Shown one piece after another: positions 1 to 8,589 of a stretch of 64,000 nt of DNA. The translations under genes and the position numbers were made by a program. The notes under the pieces were generated by a model. The model had not been told where the DNA came from and did no database searches. It worked only from the letters and a program-made list of their open reading frames with translations. The DNA comes from Gemmatimonadota bacterium (lineage in GTDB: Bacteria > Gemmatimonadota > Gemmatimonadetes > Gemmatimonadales > Gemmatimonadaceae), in the NCBI GenBank assembly GCA_016704465.1, contig JADJAD010000001.1, positions 992,001 to 1,056,000 of the forward strand, read 5' to 3'. Numbering within the stretch: position 1 is the stretch's first letter; every line of letters begins with the position of its first letter.

Positions 1-952
1 TGCGAGCGTCGCGATCGTGAATAGACACCTTGACCTGCACCGTGGCGCGCTGCCGGTCCGCGGTCGGCACCACCTGGCGCACTGCGCCCCGGAAGGCGGT
101 GTCGGGATAGGCGTCGAGCGTGATCAATGCGGGGAGATCGCTGGTGATGCGGGCGATATACGCCTCGTTCACATCGACTTCCACCTCGAGCGTCGCGAGG
201 TCGGCCATCGTCACCACGGCGCCGCGCGTCAAGCCGCCACCGACGCTCGGCGCGACCACCTCCCCAACCTCGGCGTCCTTGCGCAACACGGTCCCGGTGA
301 ACGGGGCGCGGATGATCGTGTTCTCGTTATTGGCCACTGCGAGGCGGACCCCCGCCTCGGCCACCCGCTGTCGCGCGGCCGCCGCGTTCACCCGTGCCTC
401 TGCCTGTGCAGCGCGGCTCTCCCCGTTCTCCAGTTCCTGCGGCGAGACGAGGTTCGCGTTCTGTGTCCGCACGTCGCGCAGTCGCTTGGTCTCGCGCACG
501 GCCTGGTCGCGATCCGCCTGCGCCTCGATGAGCGTCGCCTCGGACGCCGCGACGTTCGCCTCGGCCTGAGCCACCGCCGCCTGGAAGTCGGCATTGTCGA
601 GGCGGGCGATGACCGTTCCCTTCCGGACGAACGACCCTTCGCTCACACCGAGGAAGGCCAGGCGTCCCGCCGTCTTGGCGGAGACCGACGCCTTCGTTCG
701 CGCCACGACGTACCCGTTGGCCGTGACGCTCGTCGCGTTCGCCGGCGCCCCCGTTCCCGCACCCACCGGGGCGCCGACGGTCGCGACCTGAACGACGGGG
801 ACCGACCGCCCCCGCATATACCAAATGCCGCCGGCGATGAGCACGGCGACGATGAGGAGCAGAATGAGGTTCCGTATGACCGCGCTCTGCACGCCGGGGG
901 GCGGTGCGTCGCGATTGATGCGGAGCTTGGAAAGATCGGCGGGCTGGGTCAT
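1..952 (-). CDS. RND/ABC efflux periplasmic adaptor (HlyD/MacA-like), partial
   Basis: About 317 codons are present and the 3' end lies beyond the window edge. An in-frame TAG shortly upstream fixes the ATG at 952. The protein has a short cytoplasmic N-terminus, one membrane anchor at about residues 27-46 (rich in I, L, V), a lipoyl-like half (ANGYVVARTKASVSAKTAGR), a long Ala/Glu/Arg alpha-hairpin with repeated AQAEA-type heptads at about 105-200, and the second lipoyl half (NTIIRAPFTGTVLRKDAEVGE) leading into the beta-barrel. This order is diagnostic of membrane-fusion proteins that link an inner-membrane pump to an outer-membrane channel. The pump gene would be expected to the left of the window. 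The substrate cannot be inferred. Confidence 0.9.
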   Translation of the reverse strand, partial: MTQPADLSKLRINRDAPPPGVQSAVIRNLILLLIVAVLIAGGIWYMRGRSVPVVQVATVGAPVGAGTGAPANATSVTANGYVVARTKASVSAKTAGRLAFLGVSEGSFVRKGTVIARLDNADFQAAVAQAEANVAASEATLIEAQADRDQAVRETKRLRDVRTQNANLVSPQELENGESRAAQAEARVNAAAARQRVAEAGVRLAVANNENTIIRAPFTGTVLRKDAEVGEVVAPSVGGGLTRGAVVTMADLATLEVEVDVNEAYIARITSDLPALITLDAYPDTAFRGAVRQVVPTADRQRATVQVKVSIHDRDAR

Positions 953-1027
953 GGCCGAGGTATTCTACCGGCGTCCCGGGGGGAGGTCCATACAGACGCT
1001 ACGTCAGGTCACAGCGCAAGATTCAGT

Positions 1028-1054
1028 GGCACGAGGCGTGAGGCCCCTCGTGCC
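1028..1054. terminator. hairpin between TlpA operon and adaptor gene
   Basis: Arms GGCACGAGG (1028-1036) and CCTCGTGCC (1046-1054) form a 9-bp stem with a 9-nt loop. It lies downstream of the leftward protoglobin/TlpA operon and upstream of the leftward adaptor gene. There is no U-tract, so the terminator role is a guess. A smaller 6-bp hairpin sits at 1090-1106. Confidence 0.35.
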
Positions 1055-1131
1055 CGGCGCCCGCGTCCCAACGCAGGGCAACCGTTCACCCACCGAAATC
1101 CGGTGGCGTTGCGATGCGACGCCAGGCCACC

Positions 1132-1156
1132 CCACACCACACCACACCACACCACA
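1132..1156. repeat. pentanucleotide repeat (CCACA)x5
   Basis: Five perfect CCACA units lie in the 284-base gap between the TlpA-like gene and the adaptor gene. They are about 180 bases upstream of the adaptor start on its coding strand. A short repeat of this kind can change length by slippage, but nothing shows that it affects expression. Confidence 0.8.
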
Positions 1157-1236
1157 CGGCGGGGACACGCGCGCCGAGCTGTGCGCTGGGATGGGGGTAT
1201 GTCACGGTGACGATCACCAGCGACGCGCCGGTCGCT

Positions 1237-1707
1237 CTACGCCTCAACCAGCAACGTGCCGATCTCCGCTCCGAGCAGCAGGTCGTCATGGACTCCGAAC
1301 AGCTGTCGACGCAGGCGGCCTCGCGCGTCGATCAGGACGGTGGTCGGCGTACCCTGCATCGCGTAGGTACGCATGGTTTGGGGCAGCGGGTCGCCATCCA
1401 CTCCCGGTGCGTCCACCCCGACGGGGAATCGCACGCGGTACTCGTGCACGAACGCGCGGAGCGACGTGAGTCCCATCGCCTCGTGGTGCTCGAAGACAGT
1501 GTGCAAGCCGACGACCGTCAGCGGTGCTCCCTTGAAGAGCTCCGCCACACGTTGGGCCTGTGGAATCCCGTGCGCCACGCAACCGGGGCAGAGCATCTGA
1601 AAGGCATGCAGCAACACGACCCGCCCGCGAAGGCGCGCCAGGTCGAGCGGCTCCGGAGTGTTGAGCCACGCCGTCGTCTGCCACTCGGGTGCGGTCTGGT
1701 GTTGCAT
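1237..1707 (-). CDS. TlpA/AhpC-TSA family thioredoxin-fold protein
   Basis: This 156-residue protein has the thioredoxin-like fold of the TlpA/peroxiredoxin group. A beta-strand VVLLHAFQMLCPGCVAHG carries the CPGC redox motif (C40, C43), and a downstream GTPTTVLID supplies the conserved cis-Pro region. No signal peptide or lipobox is visible, so it probably acts in the cytoplasm. Its ATG overlaps the TGA of the protoglobin gene (TGATG), so the two are translationally coupled. The longer in-frame reading upstream is the antisense of the protoglobin gene and was rejected. It could be a thiol reductase or a peroxiredoxin; the CPGC pair favours disulfide exchange. Confidence 0.85.
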   Translation of the reverse strand: MQHQTAPEWQTTAWLNTPEPLDLARLRGRVVLLHAFQMLCPGCVAHGIPQAQRVAELFKGAPLTVVGLHTVFEHHEAMGLTSLRAFVHEYRVRFPVGVDAPGVDGDPLPQTMRTYAMQGTPTTVLIDARGRLRRQLFGVHDDLLLGAEIGTLLVEA

Positions 1708-2303
1708 CAGAAGTCCCCATCCTTCAGGTACGGGTAGCTCCACAACGTCACCTGCAGGAGGCACGACTTGACCCACGCGGCATACATCTTGTCGACCTCC
1801 TCGGCGGAGTGCCCCCGCTTCGCGAGGAACGGCTTGAGCGTCACCGTCACCGGGAAGATCAGCAGGAACAGATCGCGGAACGGGACGAGTGCGGTCGATG
1901 TCGCCGCATCGGTCGTGTTCTTCTTCGCGCGATGGTGGCGGAGGCCGATTTCGTGCTGGTAGTCGAGCCAGTGCTGGTCGTACTCGGCTCGGCTCGTGTC
2001 GAGGATCCACTGGCCAAACCGCTTCCGCACTGCGCCGAGGTAGTCACCGAGTGGCTTGCCATCATTCTTGTCGGTGAACGAGGCGAGCAGGTGCGGGTTC
2101 GAGCCGACGAACCCATACCAGACGTCGAGGATCGGCTCGACCTGGTCCTTGAGGACGCCGTGCGAGAGGCGCAGGTACTTCACGTCCTCGTCGCCAAACA
2201 GGACGCTCTTCTTCATCAGGTCCAGGTCGCCGAGCGTCACGGGGGAGCGTGACACGGCGCCGGTGCCGTGGGTGTATCCGGGAATGGTGTTGGTTACGTT
2301 CAT
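1707..2303 (-). CDS. Protoglobin-domain protein
   Basis: This is a 198-residue single-domain heme protein of the protoglobin / globin-coupled sensor family. The helical globin sequence contains YQHEIGLRHHRAKK, where the IGxxH motif places the proximal heme histidine at H123. This is close to the position in archaeal protoglobin, and YLRLSHGVLKDQV forms the early helices. No methyl-accepting, cyclase or kinase output domain is attached, so it is a stand-alone globin rather than a one-piece sensor. The start is set by AAAGGAG a few bases upstream of ATG 2303. It is coupled to the downstream CPGC thioredoxin-like gene and faces an HxlR regulator, which suggests a role in O2, NO or redox response. 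The ligand is not known. Confidence 0.85.
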   Translation of the reverse strand: MNVTNTIPGYTHGTGAVSRSPVTLGDLDLMKKSVLFGDEDVKYLRLSHGVLKDQVEPILDVWYGFVGSNPHLLASFTDKNDGKPLGDYLGAVRKRFGQWILDTSRAEYDQHWLDYQHEIGLRHHRAKKNTTDAATSTALVPFRDLFLLIFPVTVTLKPFLAKRGHSAEEVDKMYAAWVKSCLLQVTLWSYPYLKDGDF

Positions 2304-2421
2304 CACTTGGCTCCTTTCATCTCGCCGGGTTCGGGGCGCTAGGTTGCGCCTCGTCGCCAAGGACTCTATGCGCGAGGTCGGCGGGTGTCAGGAACGCACT
2401 TTTCGGTAAGGTGGTGACGAA

Positions 2422-2841
2422 ATGGTCCGAAGCGACCCGGTGGCGCGTGTGGAAGCCGAGCCGAACAATGAGATCCAGGTCGCCGCGATGGTCGAGAGCG
2501 TCGTCGGCTGCAAGTGGTCGGTTCGCCTGCTGCAACTGTGTGCCGAGGATCATCGCCGGCCCAGCGCATTCCTTCGGGCGTGCTCGGGGCTGTCTGCGAA
2601 GGTCATGAACGAGCGACTGCACAAGCTGACGCGTTTCGGCATCGTGCAGCGCACGGTCTGTGGCGAGAAGCCTCCCGTCGAGGTGGAGTACCGGCTGACA
2701 CCCTTCGGGTACCGTTTCATGACTATCCTCGAGGAGATTCGCCGGCTGCAGGAGGCTGTTGATCGTGAGGCGATGTCGGCTCCGGATGCGATGCAGGGGG
2801 AGTCGAACCGCGCGGATAACCTAACCGGCCGAAGACGGTGA
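2422..2841 (+). CDS. HxlR-family winged-helix transcriptional regulator
   Basis: The 139-residue protein carries the HxlR winged helix: CKWSVRLLQLCAEDHRRPSAF, then a recognition-helix region LSAKVMNERLHKLTRFGIVQR and the wing VEYRLTPFGYRFMTILEEI. Four cysteines fall in or near the DNA-binding half (GCKW, QLCAED, RACSGL, TVCGEK). Cysteine-based redox sensing is known for HxlR proteins such as YodB, but it is only an inference here. The gene is divergent from the protoglobin/TlpA pair across a 118-base spacer (2304-2421), the usual layout for a regulator and its target. AAGGTGGTG upstream is the likely ribosome binding site. Confidence 0.85.
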   Translation: MVRSDPVARVEAEPNNEIQVAAMVESVVGCKWSVRLLQLCAEDHRRPSAFLRACSGLSAKVMNERLHKLTRFGIVQRTVCGEKPPVEVEYRLTPFGYRFMTILEEIRRLQEAVDREAMSAPDAMQGESNRADNLTGRRR

Positions 2842-2920
2842 CGACCGCGAGGTACACGCGGCACCGTCCACTGCGGTGCGCCCACGGATCACCCGAAACG
2901 CCTCGGCCGTACGCTGTATC

Positions 2921-4099
2921 ATGCGCATGCCTCCACGATTGATCCAGCGGCTACTCCCCTGCCTTGCCTTCGCGTCGCTCCTGGCCGCCGGTTGCGACAC
3001 GCAACCGTCAGTTGGGACCCTGCCCTCCGTCTCCGCCATTGACACGACGGTGCGTGCGTTGATGCAGCGCGAGCAGGTCCAGGGGCTGGCGCTCGCCGTC
3101 ATCGACAACGGCACGGTGGCCCACGTCGCCGCCTACGGGATTCGCAATGCCGCGCGCGATCCGCTCACCACGCAGACGATCATGTACGGCGCGTCGCTGA
3201 CGAAAACTGCGTTCGCGTATCTCGTACTGCAGTTGGTCGATGACGGGCGGCTCACCCTCGATGCCCCGATTGGCGACCTCCTTCCCCGCCCGTTGCCCGA
3301 GTACGACGACTATCACGATCTCGCCGACGACGAGCGCTGGCGGGCGCTGACGCTACGACGCTTGCTCACGCACACCTCGGGGTTCGCCAACTTCCGTTGG
3401 TTGGAGCGTGACCAGAAGCTGCGCTTCCACTACGATCCCGGCGCGCGCTACGGGTACTCGGGGGAGGGCTTCTACATCGCCCAACTGGTGCTCGAGGAGG
3501 CGCTCGGACTCGATGTCGGTCGCGAGATGCAGACCCGCGTGTTCGATCGCTTCGGCATGACGCGAACCAGCATGCAGTGGCGCCCGGACTTCGCGGCGAC
3601 CCTGGCAGACGGATTCCGAATCGACGGGACGCCCGAGCCACACGACGAGCGGTCCAGCGTGAGCGCGGCCGGCTCCATGGACACAGACATCGAGGATCAG
3701 GCTCGGCTCTGGGCGGGAATGATGCGAGGCGACGGGCTCTCCGTCGCCTCCCGCGCTGAATTAGTGCGGCCGCAGCTGCCGATCACCTCATTCCATCAAT
3801 TCCCGACACTTGTTCCCGACACCAACCCGGCCAACGCGGGTATCGGCCTGGCGGCCGGGCTGGGGCTGGTCACCTTCGAGGATGCCCGCGGGAAGATGTG
3901 GTTCAAGGGCGGCCACAACGAGTGGACCGGCAACATGGTGGTCTGCATCGAGCGGGAGCGGCGCTGCCTGGTGCTGCTGTCGAACGACGTGCGGGCCGAG
4001 CGCGTTTTTCCGGAGCTGACCCGCGCCATCCTTGGTGAATCGAGCATGCCGTGGACGTGGGAGTACGATTGGCTCACACCCTCCGGCGGCGGGACGTGA
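2921..4099 (+). CDS. Lipoprotein serine hydrolase, class C beta-lactamase family
   Basis: This 392-residue protein starts at MRMPPRL, which gives a clean lipoprotein signal ending LLAAGC (C25), so the product should be anchored in the membrane. Beta-lactamase/DD-peptidase fold motifs are present: SLTK (S92, K95) with the nucleophile, the HTSG segment at 151-154, YSG at 179-181 in place of the classical YxN, and GGHN at 330-333 in the KTG-like position. The length and the HTSG block match esterase/peptidase-like members rather than true AmpC enzymes. The substrate could be a D-amino-acid peptide, an ester or a beta-lactam. It is convergent with the large amidohydrolase, 25 bases apart. Confidence 0.88.
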   Translation: MRMPPRLIQRLLPCLAFASLLAAGCDTQPSVGTLPSVSAIDTTVRALMQREQVQGLALAVIDNGTVAHVAAYGIRNAARDPLTTQTIMYGASLTKTAFAYLVLQLVDDGRLTLDAPIGDLLPRPLPEYDDYHDLADDERWRALTLRRLLTHTSGFANFRWLERDQKLRFHYDPGARYGYSGEGFYIAQLVLEEALGLDVGREMQTRVFDRFGMTRTSMQWRPDFAATLADGFRIDGTPEPHDERSSVSAAGSMDTDIEDQARLWAGMMRGDGLSVASRAELVRPQLPITSFHQFPTLVPDTNPANAGIGLAAGLGLVTFEDARGKMWFKGGHNEWTGNMVVCIERERRCLVLLSNDVRAERVFPELTRAILGESSMPWTWEYDWLTPSGGGT

Positions 4100-4124
4100 T
4101 CGTGGCGTCAGCCGCACTCACTCT

Positions 4125-7100
4125 TTAGGGACGTTTCGGCCGGTCGAAGGTGTCCACCCCCTTCGAGTTCATCTGGAGCGCGTCGTCGTTCACCCAATAG
4201 GTCGGCCCGAACGGTATCGCACGTGGCCACACCTGGTCGAGCGACATGGCGTCGTAGAGCACACCGCCCTTCATCACGGATCGCGCGTCGGTCGTGTTGC
4301 GGATGTTGTCGAGCGGATTGCTGTTGAGCACCACGAGATCGGCCAGCTTGCCAACCTCGAGACTGCCCAGGTCCTTGTCGGCGCCGAGGAAGCGCGCGCC
4401 GTGCAGCGTCGCGACCTCCAGCGCTCCCATGCTGCCTAACGCCGATGCGCCCATCCACACTTCCCAGTGCGGCGCAAGTCCGTGGTGTTCCCCATGGCTC
4501 CCCATCGCCCCCCACCCGCCCTCGGCGATGACGTCGGCCATCGCCTGCGCCACGATCGGATAGCTGAAATCCGTCACCGGACGCTGCGATCGAACGCGGG
4601 TGTGCGGCATGAGCGCGCGCCATGGAAACCACTTGCGCTGCTTGGGGTCCTTCCACACGTCGCTCTCCTGGAACCAGTACTCGATGTTCCAGGCGCCGGG
4701 ACCCGCCACCACGAGGGTGGGCGAATACGTCGCGCCGGCCTTGCCGAGGAACTTTGCGCCGTCGGAGTACATCGGCAGCTCGCTGAAGGCGTGCTCCCAC
4801 CCGGTCTGCCCGTCCATGATGAAGCCGAGGTTCTCGAAGAAGAAGCCGCCCTCGCTCGTCTCGTTCACGCCGACCGTGCGCGCCGCCTCGGCCATCCACT
4901 GGCGCTGGTCGCGGCGCGGCTGGGCGTACTGCTTCACCGCGGTCGCCCCCCAGTCGGCCATCTTGCGCACCATCGCCATGGCGTCGGCCGGGTTGTTGAT
5001 CTCGTTGGCGCGCGCTGCGTCGCCGGCGGTGATGTTGTCGCCCGTGCTGAAGCCGCGCGGTCCCACGATCTCACCCGCCTCGATCAGCTCGGCGGTGGGA
5101 AACATGTTCTGGGAGTACATCGACACGTCCAGGGTGGTCGTGACCCCATACGCGAGGTAGATCGCCTGCTCGAAGTCGTGCTTCGGCCGCATGCCCCGCC
5201 ACTCGCGGTAGTGGTGCGAGTGCATGTCCACGAGCCCGGGCATGATCGTCGTGCCGCTCGCGTCGATCACGCGGTCCACGCCCGCCGTACTGCAGCTGCC
5301 GACACAGGCAATGCGGCTCCCGCGCACGACCACCGTGCCCTGCTCGATCACCGCACGCTTGTCCATCGTCAGGAGGCGCGCGCCGGTGAGGGCGACGGAG
5401 CCCGTCGGCACCGCGCGCGGCACCGAGAGCCTGAGGCGCAGCGTGTCCGTGCGGCCCGCGGCGAGGTGATGCACGTAGAATGCGGCTCCGCTGCCGTACT
5501 CCAGGGTGGAATCGTTCCGCCACCGCGGAAAGAGTCCGCCGTCGCGCGTGAGCTGCCGCGCGGGAAACGCGCTGCGCCGCTTGTCCACACGTTGCACCTG
5601 GCTGCCGATCCCGCCCGGCGCGATGGGGGCGACGTAGACGTTGTCCCCCTCCTGAAAGGCGACCCATCGCCCCCCCGGACTCGGCAGGATGTCGTCCGCC
5701 GCGGGGAAGTTCACGTGCTCCTGCCGGTCGCTGCCATCGGGGCGAACCGAGATGAGGGCGGTACCGCCGCGCGCGCCCGGTCCCGTGCCACTGCCCGTGC
5801 GCTCCTCGGGCCAGAAGATGCGCCCATCGGGACCCACGGACACACGCGGCAGCTGGCGACGCGCCTCGCCACTGATCGACATGCCCGATGGCCGGTTGAT
5901 CACGGCCAGGACGATGCCGCTATCGCCGGTTGGAGATACGCCGGCATCCAGCCGCATCACGTCGAACCAGACGTTGTGCGTCATGGTGCGCTGGCGGGCA
6001 GTGGCGCCTTCACCACGTGCGACGATGATGCTGCGCCCGTCGGCACTCCACGTGGGATCGGTGTAGTCGCCCGGATGGCGGGTGACTCGCTGCGGCGTAC
6101 CGCCCGCGGCCGGCATGCGATAGACATGGCCGCGCCCGGTGTCGTCCCACGTCACGAAGGCGATGCTGCGCCCATCCGGACTCCAGGCGGGCGCAAACTC
6201 GAGCGGCGAGAACGATGGGGGCGTCAGGCGCCGCGGCGTACCACCAGCCGCCGGCTGCACATAGACGCGCCCCACCGCCTGAAACGCGATAGACGCTCCG
6301 TTGGCGCTCGACGATGGCCAGCGGAAGAACTTCGCCTGAATATCGTCATCGCTGATGCGGAATTCGTTGCGCGCCATCTGCGAGATGGTGCGATGCACGG
6401 TGGCGGTGAACGGAATGGTCGCCACCTCGCGCGTGCCGACGGTGACGCGCCGGAGCTTGCCGCCCTGCGCGATCACGATCGAGGCACCGTCCGCGGCCCA
6501 CTTGTAGCGCGGCAGCACACCTAACGTCTTGCCACCGCTGCCGGCCAACGGTTCCACCGGATCCATCAACAGGCGCTCGGCGCCGGTCTGCAGGTCACGC
6601 AGCCAGAGCGCGGCCCGGGGGCCGAACTCGTGCCCCTTGAAGTTGAGCGTGCCGTCGGGGATCTGGCGCGCGAAGGCGAGCCATCGTCCGTCAGGTGAAA
6701 TCTCCGGTGCCGCCGCACCACCGCTCGAAAAGCGGCCGGCCGCAGCGCTGCTGGTCTCGCCCGCCGTGAGGTCGAGCGTCTCGCCGTCCCGAAACGTGAA
6801 GCGCCGCAGCTGCAACGACCCCGAGAGCGGCTGCCGGTCGTCGACGGTCATCCCCACGTGGTAGTAGAGGTACTTCCCGTCGGCACTGATGCTCGGCCAC
6901 GAGGGTGTGCTGTTGGTGCCACCCGAGCCAGCGGTCACGAGCGACACGCCGCTCCCTCCGTCCTTGTGATACATCCAGAGACCGGCGGCCGGGGCTGGTC
7001 CCCCTGCACCGGCTCCGCGCGATCCCTTTCGCACCACGATGAACTCGCCGTCGGGCGTCCACGCGGGCTCGAAGGCTGTGGCGCTGAGGTCCGAGAAGAC

Positions 7101-7526
7101 CGGCCGAGCATTGGACCCGTCCGCGTTCATGAGCCACAGGTTGTACTGGCCTCGGCGATCGGTGATGAAGGCGATGGATTTTCCGTCGGGCGAAATGCGG
7201 GGCTGGAAATTGAGGGCCACGCCGCTGTTCTGCGTCAGGACCGTCGCGCTACCCCCCGCCGCCGGCATGCGGTAGATGTGCCCCAGGAGGTCGAACACCA
7301 CCCACCTGCCGTCAGGCGACAGGTCCACCGACATCCAGGTGCCTTCACTCGTGGTGAAGTCGATGTCGCGCGTCGTGCCGCGGGCCTTCGTCACGTCCCA
7401 TGTCGCCCGGGTCGACGACGAGTCGCCTGCGGCCGCGGGGCGCTGCGCCGAGAAGATGCCGGGCGTCAGGAGCGCGACGGCCGTAGCGATCAGGAAGGGC
7501 GTGGGGAAGGACAACGGTGTGCGCAT
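4125..7526 (-). CDS. Secreted TolB-like beta-propeller / amidohydrolase fusion
   Basis: The product is 1133 residues long when started at MRTPLSF, which places a signal peptide ending FSAQ directly at the N-terminus. Residues ~50-700 hold repeated PD40/TolB blades, visible as many copies of SPDGRxxAF. Residues ~710-1133 form a metal-dependent amidohydrolase domain: the entry strand IMPGLVDMHSHH gives the HxH ligands at H769 and H771, followed by a Lys in AVKQYAQP and the block GSHGEHHGLAPHWEVWMGA. The propeller may gate a peptide-like substrate, as in propeller-capped hydrolases, but the substrate is unknown. No operon partner is evident, and a 472-base gap lies upstream. Confidence 0.88.
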   Translation of the reverse strand: MRTPLSFPTPFLIATAVALLTPGIFSAQRPAAAGDSSSTRATWDVTKARGTTRDIDFTTSEGTWMSVDLSPDGRWVVFDLLGHIYRMPAAGGSATVLTQNSGVALNFQPRISPDGKSIAFITDRRGQYNLWLMNADGSNARPVFSDLSATAFEPAWTPDGEFIVVRKGSRGAGAGGPAPAAGLWMYHKDGGSGVSLVTAGSGGTNSTPSWPSISADGKYLYYHVGMTVDDRQPLSGSLQLRRFTFRDGETLDLTAGETSSAAAGRFSSGGAAAPEISPDGRWLAFARQIPDGTLNFKGHEFGPRAALWLRDLQTGAERLLMDPVEPLAGSGGKTLGVLPRYKWAADGASIVIAQGGKLRRVTVGTREVATIPFTATVHRTISQMARNEFRISDDDIQAKFFRWPSSSANGASIAFQAVGRVYVQPAAGGTPRRLTPPSFSPLEFAPAWSPDGRSIAFVTWDDTGRGHVYRMPAAGGTPQRVTRHPGDYTDPTWSADGRSIIVARGEGATARQRTMTHNVWFDVMRLDAGVSPTGDSGIVLAVINRPSGMSISGEARRQLPRVSVGPDGRIFWPEERTGSGTGPGARGGTALISVRPDGSDRQEHVNFPAADDILPSPGGRWVAFQEGDNVYVAPIAPGGIGSQVQRVDKRRSAFPARQLTRDGGLFPRWRNDSTLEYGSGAAFYVHHLAAGRTDTLRLRLSVPRAVPTGSVALTGARLLTMDKRAVIEQGTVVVRGSRIACVGSCSTAGVDRVIDASGTTIMPGLVDMHSHHYREWRGMRPKHDFEQAIYLAYGVTTTLDVSMYSQNMFPTAELIEAGEIVGPRGFSTGDNITAGDAARANEINNPADAMAMVRKMADWGATAVKQYAQPRRDQRQWMAEAARTVGVNETSEGGFFFENLGFIMDGQTGWEHAFSELPMYSDGAKFLGKAGATYSPTLVVAGPGAWNIEYWFQESDVWKDPKQRKWFPWRALMPHTRVRSQRPVTDFSYPIVAQAMADVIAEGGWGAMGSHGEHHGLAPHWEVWMGASALGSMGALEVATLHGARFLGADKDLGSLEVGKLADLVVLNSNPLDNIRNTTDARSVMKGGVLYDAMSLDQVWPRAIPFGPTYWVNDDALQMNSKGVDTFDRPKRP

Positions 7527-7998
7527 GGCGACTGGATGTGAAGTGAAGGATCCGGAAGCGCCAAGCTTGTCCTCGGATGCGCGGATCGGCAATCGCCGGC
7601 CGCGCGGTAGCGCCGCGACCTCGTACAGTGGACGCGCGAGGTAGACGTGTCGCGGCGGCCTGCGCGTCTAGTGGGGTGCGGACGTCAGACCCGAGGCACT
7701 TTGCGTCGTCCAGCGGGTCACGTACGTTGCGATCACCCTCGGGACTCTGCGCACTGCCGAGCTGTTGTCCGCCGTGGTTCTGCCGTCGTGGTCCGACCTC
7801 CGCCACCCTCAGCCGAGGGCGGCGGCTATCTGCTGGTGTCTGATGCTGCCTGCAGCAGCGGGTGAACCGTGTTCGCCAGCGTCCAGCAAGGTCAGCGAAC
7901 GGTGCCGGGGGTTCTGAGTTTCAGCGTTGCGGAGCTCGGTGAGGTTGCGGCTCGCCCAAGGACCGGCGAAGGAAATGGCTCACAAACGAGAGACACAC
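7527..7998. other. Non-coding gap
   Basis: These 472 bases separate the leftward amidohydrolase from the rightward SRPBCC gene. The reading frames here are short or have composition typical of antisense GC-rich DNA. One imperfect hairpin (CCGCC-A-CCCTC with its complement, 7800-7825) is visible. Promoters of the two divergent genes must lie here, but I see no clear -35/-10 pair. Confidence 0.5.
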
Positions 7999-8427
7999 AT
8001 GAAGATCACGGTCGAGGCATTGGTGCGGGCCGATGTGCAGTCGGTTTGGAATGCGTGGAACAGTCCGAACGACATCAAGCGATGGAACGCCGCGTCCGAT
8101 GACTGGCACACCACGCGCAGCGAGGTCGACCTGCGCGTCGACGGGCGGCAGGTCTCGCGGATGGAAGCGAAGGATGGAAGCATGGGCTTCGACTTCGGCG
8201 GGACCTACACCCGAGTCGAGCCGCATCGCCTGGTGGAGCTTCGCATGGACGACGACCGGATGCTGACGATCGAGTTCGTGTCATCAGACGCGGGCACCAC
8301 GGTGCGCGAGTCCTTCGATGCCGAATCCGAGAACGACGCCGAGATGCAGCGCCAGGGTTGGCAAGCCATTCTCGACAACTTTGCCAGCTACGTCGAGTCA
8401 GGATCGGGCCGGAATGTGCCATCGTGA
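7999..8427 (+). CDS. SRPBCC / AHSA1-type START-fold protein
   Basis: This 142-residue protein starts at MKITVEALVRADVQSVWNAW, the standard opening strand and helix of Activator-of-Hsp90-type SRPBCC domains. The middle strands (EVDLRVDGRQ, YTRVEPHRLVEL) and the closing helix (MQRQGWQAILDNFASYVE) are all present, so the single domain is complete. The ATG at 7999 was chosen because the family begins with this strand; an upstream in-frame ATG at 7975 is possible. The fold binds hydrophobic ligands, but the ligand is unknown. The gene stands alone. Confidence 0.85.
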   Translation: MKITVEALVRADVQSVWNAWNSPNDIKRWNAASDDWHTTRSEVDLRVDGRQVSRMEAKDGSMGFDFGGTYTRVEPHRLVELRMDDDRMLTIEFVSSDAGTTVRESFDAESENDAEMQRQGWQAILDNFASYVESGSGRNVPS

Positions 8428-8589
8428 GGACGCGACGGTCACCGAGCGGTACGGCGTGCCTCCCGTTCGACACCTCCAGTTGACTCGACAACACATCCTG
8501 AACGCCGTCGTGTTCGGTTCCTCGGCGCGCTGCTCACGTGAGCCGACGCGTCCGAGCCTCTCAACACCACAGCGATCGGCGACGGCACG

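Noticed and set aside
17..1210. 397-codon plus-strand frame at the window start
   Set aside because: The minus strand encodes a clear HlyD-type adaptor; this frame is its antisense plus flanking DNA.
4467..6524. 685-codon plus-strand frame over the amidohydrolase gene
   Set aside because: It is antisense to a clearly conserved protein and has the Arg/His/Ala-rich composition of a GC-rich shadow frame, with no known motif.
7800..7825. Terminator in the 7.5-8.0 kb gap
   Set aside because: The stem contains a mismatch and has no gene end close by on either strand.
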